A model generated the notes under the pieces. That model searched no databases. It saw only the letters and a list, made by a program, of their open reading frames with translations, and had not been told where the DNA came from. The position numbers and the translations under genes were made by a program. From the NCBI GenBank assembly GCA_004173415.1, contig SEHC01000187.1, positions 1-10,697 on the forward strand: a stretch of 10,697 bases of DNA, given 5' to 3'. Every line of letters starts with the position of its first letter. Within the stretch, counting starts at the first letter, position 1. This DNA is from Lysobacteraceae bacterium (GTDB taxonomy: Bacteria > Pseudomonadota > Gammaproteobacteria > Xanthomonadales > Xanthomonadaceae). Below, in pieces: positions 6,761 to 10,697 of this stretch.

Positions 6761-6765
6761 AGGAG
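6761..6765 (+). promoter_or_regulatory. Shine-Dalgarno sequence deciding the rpiA start
   Basis: AGGAG lies 6 bases before the GTG at 6772. It rules against the in-frame ATG at 6754, which sits upstream of it, and against the open frame reaching 6718 inside the EVE gene. This is the clearest ribosome-binding site in the window. Confidence 0.8.
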
Positions 6766-6771
6766 CTCCAC

Positions 6772-7425
6772 GTGTCGCAGAACGAAGCAAAACGCCTGGC
6801 CGCCGAGAAGGCCATCGAGTACGTCGAGGACGGCATGGTCGTCGGCGTCGGCACCGGCTCGACCGTCGCGTTCTTCATCGATGCGCTGGCCCGGATCAAG
6901 CACCGCATCGCCGGGACCGTGTCGAGTTCCGAACAGAGCACCGAGCGCCTGCGCGGCCACGGCATCGAGGTGCTGGAGCTCAACGACACCGGCGACCTGG
7001 CCCTGTACGTGGACGGCGCCGACGAATGCGACCCGAACAAGCGCCTGATCAAGGGCGGCGGCGCGGCCCTGACCCGCGAGAAGATCATCGCCGAAGCCAG
7101 CGACCGGTTCGTCTGCCTGATCGACCCGAGCAAGCAGGTGCCGGTCCTCGGCAGGTTCCCGTTGCCGATCGAGGTGATCCCGATGGCGCGCAGCCTGGTC
7201 GCGCGCCGGATCGTCGCGCTGACCGGCGGCCAGCCGGTGTGGCGCGATGGCGTGGTCACCGACAACGGCAACCTGGTCATCGACGTGCACAACCTGTCGA
7301 TCACCGACCCGGTGGCGCTGGAGCGCGAGCTCTCGCAGGTCCCGGGCGTGGTGTCGGTCGGCCTGTTCGCGCGCCGCCCGGCCGACGTGGTCATCGTCGG
7401 CGGCGAGCCGCCGCGGGTGCTCTGA
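6772..7425 (+). CDS. rpiA: Ribose-5-phosphate isomerase A
   Basis: RpiA interconverts ribose 5-phosphate and ribulose 5-phosphate in the non-oxidative pentose phosphate pathway (cytosol, homodimer). From the GTG start the protein is 217 residues (E. coli 219) and begins MSQNEAKRLAAEKAIEYVED, close to Xanthomonas RpiA. Conserved features are the phosphate loop GVGTGST (25-31), SSSEQST (51-57), YVDGADE (79-85) and IKGGGAALTREKII (93-106). Catalytic residues D81, D84, K94 and E103 fall at the same numbers as in E. coli. PGVVSVGLFARRPADVVIVG closes the domain. It likely shares a transcript with ygfA and the EVE gene, 46 bp after the latter; I see no promoter of its own. Confidence 0.97.
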   Translation: MSQNEAKRLAAEKAIEYVEDGMVVGVGTGSTVAFFIDALARIKHRIAGTVSSSEQSTERLRGHGIEVLELNDTGDLALYVDGADECDPNKRLIKGGGAALTREKIIAEASDRFVCLIDPSKQVPVLGRFPLPIEVIPMARSLVARRIVALTGGQPVWRDGVVTDNGNLVIDVHNLSITDPVALERELSQVPGVVSVGLFARRPADVVIVGGEPPRVL

Positions 7426-7483
7426 GCCCGCACCGCACATCGCCTTCCGGGCTGGTTTCTCCGGCGCTGAGAACGACAGCGGC

Positions 7484-7489
7484 GATACT
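7484..7489 (+). promoter_or_regulatory. Candidate -10 element of the Y-family polymerase gene
   Basis: GATACT (four of six to consensus) ends 9 nt before the ATG at 7499. No Shine-Dalgarno sequence lies between, and no convincing -35 is seen at the right distance. If used, transcription would start at about 7496, giving an almost leaderless mRNA. I searched the 73-bp gap after rpiA for an E. coli-type LexA box and found none. Confidence 0.35.
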
Positions 7490-7498
7490 GTCCAGGCC

Positions 7499-8923
7499 AT
7501 GAGCCTGCGCTGCCTCTTCGTCGACTTCAATTCGTTCTTCGCCTCGGTCGAGCAACAGGACCGGCCGGAACTGCGCGGCCGGCCGGTGGGCGTGGTCCCG
7601 GTGATCGCGGCGACGACCTTCTGCATCGCCGCCAGCGTGGAAGCCAAGACCCATGGCATCGGCACCGGCACGCCGGTGTGGGAGGCGCTGGAGAAATTCC
7701 CCGGCATCGAGATGGTCGAGGCCCGGCCGGCGCGCTATGTCGAGGTGCACCATCGGCTGATGGATGCGATCCAGGATTGCATCCCGCATGGCAAGGCCGA
7801 ATCGATCGATGAAGTTCCCTGCTGGCTGATCGGCCGCGAGCGTGAACGCGACAACGCTGTGGCCATCGCCGCGCGCATAAAGCGGCGCATCAGCGAGGAG
7901 TTCGACTGGATCCGCTGCTCGATCGGGATCGCCCCCAACAAGTTCCTGGCCAAGACCGCTTCGGACATGCAGAAGCCGGACGGGTTGACGGTGCTGGAGG
8001 CCAGCGACCTGCCGCATCGCCTGCACGCGCTGGCGCTGCGCGACCTGTGCGGCATCGGCCCGTCGATGGAGCAGCGCCTGAACGCAGCCGGCATCGACAC
8101 CGTCCGCCAGCTGTGCGCCGCGCCGCGCGAGCACCTGCGCGCGATCTGGGGCGGCGTGGAAGGCGAGCGCTTCTGGATGCAGTTGCACGGCCACCACCTG
8201 CCGCCACGCCAGTCGCAACGGTCCTCCGTGGGTCACTCCCACGTGCTGGGGCCGGAACTGCGCAGCTTCGAAGGCGCGCGCTCGGTCCTGTTCAAGCTGC
8301 TGGCCAAGGCCGCGATGCGCCTGCGCAAGGACGGCTTCCTGGCCGGCGGCCTGGCGATACGCATGCGTTTCGTCGGCTTGGAGACGCGTTTCGAACGCGA
8401 CCTTTCCTTCGCCCCGGTGGACGACACGCCCACCCTGCTGCGCCTGCTCGGCGCCGAACTGTCGCAACTGGAGCGCTCGATCGCGCAACGTCGCTGGAAT
8501 CCCCGCCGGCACCCGCCGTTGTCGGTCGCGGTCACCCTGCTGGGACTGGAGCAGTCCGCCAACCTCAGCGGCGAGCTGGTGGAGCAGCGCCGGCGCGGCC
8601 GCGACATGAGCCGGGTGCTGGACCTTATCAACCAGAAGTACGGCAACAATTCGGTCTATTTCGGCGCCATGCAGCAGGCGCTGGCGCACGATGCCGCGCC
8701 GATGCGCATCCCCTTCGCGCAGATTCCCGAGACTGCGCGACTGTTCTTGCAACGCGAACGCCAGTTCAAGGTGATGGCGCAGAACGCGCATCGCGAATCG
8801 CAGAACAGGCACGGGCGTGCCAGCCGCGAACCCGGCGTCGCGGCGACTGCGGAAGCCGCCGGGGTGAAAGTCGCCGCGCGTAAGGCCGAACCCGAAGTGG
8901 GCCAGACCGGCTCCCTGTTCTGA
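7499..8923 (+). CDS. UmuC-like Y-family (translesion) DNA polymerase
   Basis: This 474-residue protein has the Y-family polymerase layout. Motif I is FVDFNSFFASVE (7-18), with metal-binding D9 and F14 at the steric-gate position. The second catalytic pair is SIDE (102-105: D104, E105). The palm block CSIGIAPNKFLAKTASDMQKPDG spans 140-162, and a helix-hairpin-helix (LCGIGPSMEQRLNAAGI) 183-199. The finger segment ASVEAKTHGIGTGTP (45-59) resembles UmuC (NAEAKALGVKMGDP) rather than DinB (NYxAR). The little-finger region (about 240-350) follows. Residues 368-400 (RDMSRVLDLINQKYGNNSVYFGAM) resemble the UmuC C-terminal DUF4113. A polar tail ends in QTGSLF, a likely beta-clamp-binding peptide. It should copy damaged DNA with low fidelity. 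No umuD-like or imuA/dnaE2 gene adjoins it. Such proteins are sometimes mislabelled as type VI secretion ImpB. All catalytic residues are present. Confidence 0.9.
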   Translation: MSLRCLFVDFNSFFASVEQQDRPELRGRPVGVVPVIAATTFCIAASVEAKTHGIGTGTPVWEALEKFPGIEMVEARPARYVEVHHRLMDAIQDCIPHGKAESIDEVPCWLIGRERERDNAVAIAARIKRRISEEFDWIRCSIGIAPNKFLAKTASDMQKPDGLTVLEASDLPHRLHALALRDLCGIGPSMEQRLNAAGIDTVRQLCAAPREHLRAIWGGVEGERFWMQLHGHHLPPRQSQRSSVGHSHVLGPELRSFEGARSVLFKLLAKAAMRLRKDGFLAGGLAIRMRFVGLETRFERDLSFAPVDDTPTLLRLLGAELSQLERSIAQRRWNPRRHPPLSVAVTLLGLEQSANLSGELVEQRRRGRDMSRVLDLINQKYGNNSVYFGAMQQALAHDAAPMRIPFAQIPETARLFLQRERQFKVMAQNAHRESQNRHGRASREPGVAATAEAAGVKVAARKAEPEVGQTGSLF

Positions 8924-8947
8924 ACCGCGCCGCCTTGCCGATACACT
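8918..8947 (+). promoter_or_regulatory. Candidate promoter for the DUF192 gene
   Basis: TACACT at 8942-8947 is an acceptable -10. TTCTGA at 8918-8923, 18 bp upstream and overlapping the polymerase stop, is a weak -35. The predicted transcript would start near 8954. It would include GAGG at 8964-8967, 8 bases before the ATG, so unlike several neighbours this gene has a conventional leader. Confidence 0.35.
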
Positions 8948-8975
8948 AGCGCCACCGATTCCCGAGGAAACCACG

Positions 8976-9419
8976 ATGCCCGCACCGCGCCCCGTCCTGC
9001 TCCTGATGCTGCTGCTCAGCGGCTGCGCCAATGCAGGCAGCTGGGTGGAAGTCGGCGGGCAACGCTACCGGGTGGAGGTCGCCGACGACGACGCCGAGCG
9101 CGCGCGCGGGTTGATGTTCCGCGACGAACTCGCCGAGGGCAGCGGCATGGTCTTCATCCACGATCGCGAGGAGCCGCAGGCCTACTGGATGAAGAACACC
9201 CGGATCCCGCTGGACATCCTCTATTTCGACAGCGCGCTCAGGCTGGTCGCGCAACAGCGCGACGTCCCGCCCTGCTCGGCCGGCAACGCCTGCCCGTCCT
9301 ATCCGAGCAATGCGCCGGCCCGCTACGTGCTGGAGCTGAACGCCGGCCAGGCGGCGAAGCTGGGCCTGCAGACCGGGGCCGAGATGCGCCTCGGCGGCGA
9401 CCTTCCGCGAAAGCCCTGA
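8976..9419 (+). CDS. DUF192 exported protein, possible lipoprotein
   Basis: The 147-residue protein starts with R5, a hydrophobic core (VLLLMLLL, 7-14) and LSGC (14-17), which fits a lipobox with acylation at C17. An ANA just after (18-20) makes ordinary signal peptidase I cleavage an alternative. The mature part is one DUF192 domain: RGLMFRDEL (44-52), GMVFIHD (57-63), the signature YWMKNTRIPLDILYFD (70-85) and PARYVLELNAGQAAKLGL (114-131). Two further cysteines (C100, C106) lie in the PPCSAGNACPSY insert common in proteobacterial members. The domain's biochemical role is not established. A Shine-Dalgarno GAGG 8 bases upstream supports the ATG at 8976. The gene is 52 bp after the polymerase gene, probably transcribed on its own. 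Confidence 0.9.
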   Translation: MPAPRPVLLLMLLLSGCANAGSWVEVGGQRYRVEVADDDAERARGLMFRDELAEGSGMVFIHDREEPQAYWMKNTRIPLDILYFDSALRLVAQQRDVPPCSAGNACPSYPSNAPARYVLELNAGQAAKLGLQTGAEMRLGGDLPRKP

Positions 9420-9468
9420 ACTCGGGGCTGCGCCTGAATCCCCTACCCCTACGGGTTCGCACGGAGGC

Positions 9469-9497
9469 TTGATTGTGGCGGCGATCGGCCGCAATCT
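9469..9497 (+). promoter_or_regulatory. Candidate promoter for the sirB1-like gene
   Basis: TTGATT (9469-9474, four of six to consensus) and CAATCT (9492-9497, weak) are 17 bp apart. The expected start of transcription falls on or next to the ATG at 9504. No Shine-Dalgarno sequence is present. The rest of the 84-bp gap after the DUF192 stop shows only a loose GGGG/CCCC pairing and no clear terminator. Confidence 0.35.
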
Positions 9498-9503
9498 CTG
9501 GGC

Positions 9504-10349
9504 ATGGGGGAACGACTGACATTGCCGGACTGGAGTTCGCTGGCGGCGCAGGCCGACGAAGCCGTGCCGCTGCTCGAAACCGCGCTGCTGATCGCGCGCG
9601 ACGAATACCCCGACCTCGACGCCGACCTCTACGACACCCTGGTGCAAAGCCACGCCGAGCACCTGCGCACCGAGATCGATGCGATCGAGGCATGGCCGCT
9701 GAAGATGGCGGCGATCAACCGCCACCTGTTCGAGGAGCTGGGCTACACCGGCAACCACGACGAGTACTACGACCCTCGCAACAGCTACCTCAACGAGGTT
9801 TTCGAGCGCCGCCTCGGCAATCCGATCTCGCTGGCGATGGTGCAGATGGAAGTGGCGCGCCGCCTCGGCGTGCCGCTGGACGGGGTGTCCTTCCCGGGCC
9901 ATTTCCTGGTCCGCCTGCCGGTCGATGACGGCATCCTGGTGATGGACCCGTTCAACGGTGGCCGTCCGCTCGGCGCCGACGAACTGCGCGAGCGCGCCAA
10001 GCCGCACCTGGGCGGCGACATCCCCGACGACAACGCGCTGCTGCACATCCTCGATCCGGCCTCGCACCGCGCGATCCTGGTGAGGATGCTGCGCAACCTG
10101 CATGGGGTCTATGCCGAACGCGACGAATGGGACCGCGCCGCGCGCAGCGCCGACCGCGTGCTGAAGCTGTCGCCCGAGCAACCCGAAGCCCTGCGCGACC
10201 GCGGTCTGGCCTACCTGAAGATGGATTACCAGCAGGGCGCGCGCCACGACCTGGCGCGCTACCTGCAGCTGGCGCCGGAAGCCAACGATGCCGGCCCGCT
10301 ACGCGAACGCCTGGTGGAATTGAACGCAAGCCGTTCGCGCATGCACTGA
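9504..10349 (+). CDS. SirB1 family protein (transglutaminase-like plus TPR)
   Basis: This 281-residue protein belongs to the SirB1/YchA family. An N-terminal helical region leads to the transglutaminase-like core: HLFEELGYTGNHDEYYDPRNSYLNEVFERRLGNPISLAMVQMEVARRLGV (74-123), then GVSFPGHFLVRL (127-138) and ILVMDPFNGG (144-153). H133 and D148 correspond to two of the transglutaminase triad positions. The cysteine position is occupied by the NPIS segment and the whole protein has no cysteine, so it is not a thiol enzyme. Residues 198-265 form TPR repeats (EWDRAARSADRVLKLSPEQPEALRDRGLAYLKMDY...). In E. coli the homologue follows prfA-prmC; here it stands apart from them. Function is unknown, possibly a protein-interaction scaffold. 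It is convergent with rubredoxin, 141 bp away. Confidence 0.93.
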   Translation: MGERLTLPDWSSLAAQADEAVPLLETALLIARDEYPDLDADLYDTLVQSHAEHLRTEIDAIEAWPLKMAAINRHLFEELGYTGNHDEYYDPRNSYLNEVFERRLGNPISLAMVQMEVARRLGVPLDGVSFPGHFLVRLPVDDGILVMDPFNGGRPLGADELRERAKPHLGGDIPDDNALLHILDPASHRAILVRMLRNLHGVYAERDEWDRAARSADRVLKLSPEQPEALRDRGLAYLKMDYQQGARHDLARYLQLAPEANDAGPLRERLVELNASRSRMH

Positions 10350-10386
10350 GGCCCTGGCAGGAACGGCCTCGATGCCGGTGGGTCGT

Positions 10387-10410
10387 GCCGGAATATCCGG
10401 CGCGCGCCGG
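10387..10410. repeat. Two overlapping inverted repeats in the sirB1/rubredoxin convergent gap
   Basis: GCCGGA-ATA-TCCGGC (10387-10401) is a 6-bp stem with a 3-base loop. It overlaps a 14-bp perfect palindrome, CCGGCGCGCGCCGG (10397-10410). A third palindrome, GCCGGCCGGC, ends at 10490, directly beside the rubredoxin stop. The gap holds no gene that I can support. These hairpins could end transcription from both sides, but none is followed by a T-run. Confidence 0.4.
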
Positions 10411-10490
10411 GGTTTACCGAGGACCTCAAGGCCGGATCGACTCAGGGCTGCGGAGCCGCCACCTGGCGCGCACGGCCCGCGCCGGCCGGC

Positions 10491-10682
10491 TCAATCGACT
10501 TCGATCATCTCGAAATCGTCCTTGCCCACGCCACAATCCGGGCAGGTCCAGCTGTCCGGGATGTCCTTCCAGCGGGTTCCCGGGGCCAGCCCTTCCTCCG
10601 GCAGGCCCTTGGCTTCGTCATAGATGAAACCGCAGACGACACACATCCAGGTCTGGTAGCGGGCGTCGGTGGAGTCGGTCAT
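10491..10682 (-). CDS. Rubredoxin
   Basis: This 63-residue protein is a small iron-only electron carrier. The iron is held by four cysteines in two knuckles: CVVCG (C14, C17) and CPDCG (C47, C50). Between them are the usual FIYDEAKGLPEEGLAPGTRWKDIPDSW residues, including the aromatic core. Length is slightly above the 52-55 residues of classical rubredoxins because of an eight- to ten-residue N-terminal extension and a short acidic tail. In gammaproteobacteria rubredoxins pass electrons to alkane hydroxylases or to other oxidoreductases; no partner gene is visible, and the upstream region lies outside the window. The ATG at 10682 has no Shine-Dalgarno sequence. Confidence 0.96.
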   Translation of the reverse strand: MTDSTDARYQTWMCVVCGFIYDEAKGLPEEGLAPGTRWKDIPDSWTCPDCGVGKDDFEMIEVD

Positions 10683-10688
10683 CGGGGG

Positions 10689-10694
10689 ATAATG
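10689..10694 (-). promoter_or_regulatory. Candidate -10 element of the rubredoxin gene
   Basis: Read on the minus strand this is CATTAT (four of six to consensus), separated by only 6 bases from the ATG at 10682. The -35 would lie beyond the right edge. If used, the rubredoxin mRNA would be leaderless, like several other genes here. Confidence 0.35.
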
Positions 10695-10697
10695 TCG

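Noticed and set aside
6718..6771. Longer rpiA with TTG at 6718 or ATG at 6754
   Set aside because: The extra residues are proline-rich and unlike RpiA, and the AGGAG at 6761-6765 lies downstream of both candidate starts and 6 bases before the GTG.
5883..7433. Minus-strand open frame of 516 codons opposite ygfA, EVE and rpiA
   Set aside because: It crosses three well-identified genes and has no family features.
7426..7498. LexA box for SOS control of the Y-family polymerase
   Set aside because: No CTG-N10-CAG-like or TTAGTA-type palindrome was found in the gap. Control by another regulator cannot be excluded.
7391..9031. Minus-strand open frame of 546 codons opposite the polymerase gene
   Set aside because: Composition is rich in Ala, Gln, Arg, His and Val with no motif, and it spans three real plus-strand genes. 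It is a shadow frame.
8946..10247. Minus-strand open frame of 433 codons opposite DUF192 and sirB1
   Set aside because: Low-complexity composition and full overlap with two recognised genes.

Overview
This is a GC-rich (roughly two-thirds G+C by eye) chromosomal window. Gene content and protein similarity point to Xanthomonadaceae/Lysobacteraceae (Xanthomonas, Stenotrophomonas, Lysobacter, Luteimonas, Pseudoxanthomonas and relatives). The RpiA sequence, the ygfB-pepP / zapA-6S RNA-ygfA neighbourhood and the UmuC-like Y-family polymerase fit that group. I see no mobile element, CRISPR array, tRNA or rRNA, and base composition looks even throughout.

Layout. (1) 1-2323, minus strand: ygfB (UPF0149) and pepP (aminopeptidase P), 8 bp apart, then the 5' part of a TerC-family membrane protein gene that runs off the left edge. 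(2) 2324-2476: divergent promoter region. (3) 2477-4613, plus: a membrane-anchored PAS-PAS-GGDEF-EAL cyclic-di-GMP gene that is broken. A block of roughly 110-130 bp is missing inside the EAL domain at about 4118/4119, and the reading frame shifts there. (4) 4674-5188, plus: a short coiled-coil gene (ZapB-like, TIGR02449 type) overlapping zapA by ATGA. (5) 5312-5497, plus: 6S RNA (ssrS) with its own promoter. (6) 5645-7425, plus: ygfA (5-formyltetrahydrofolate cyclo-ligase), an EVE-domain protein overlapping it by ATGA, and rpiA. A possible nine-residue leader ORF overlaps the ygfA start. (7) 7499-10349, plus: a UmuC-like Y-family DNA polymerase, a DUF192 exported protein or lipoprotein, and a SirB1-type transglutaminase-like/TPR protein. 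(8) 10491-10682, minus: rubredoxin, convergent with sirB1.

The core (ygfB-pepP divergent from zapA-ssrS-ygfA) is an ancient gammaproteobacterial neighbourhood that joins cell division (ZapA), growth-phase control of RNA polymerase (6S RNA) and folate salvage (YgfA). Here it differs in two ways. The cyclic-di-GMP gene sits between the divergent halves, and TerC follows pepP where E. coli has ubiH. Most of the window is ordinary housekeeping DNA and I found no clear new multi-gene system. The items most worth a second look are the deletion in the EAL domain, a run of genes whose -10-like hexamer lies only 6-9 nt before a start codon lacking a Shine-Dalgarno sequence (probable leaderless mRNAs), the mini-ORF in front of ygfA, and the UmuC-like polymerase with no UmuD partner and a C-terminal clamp-binding-like motif.
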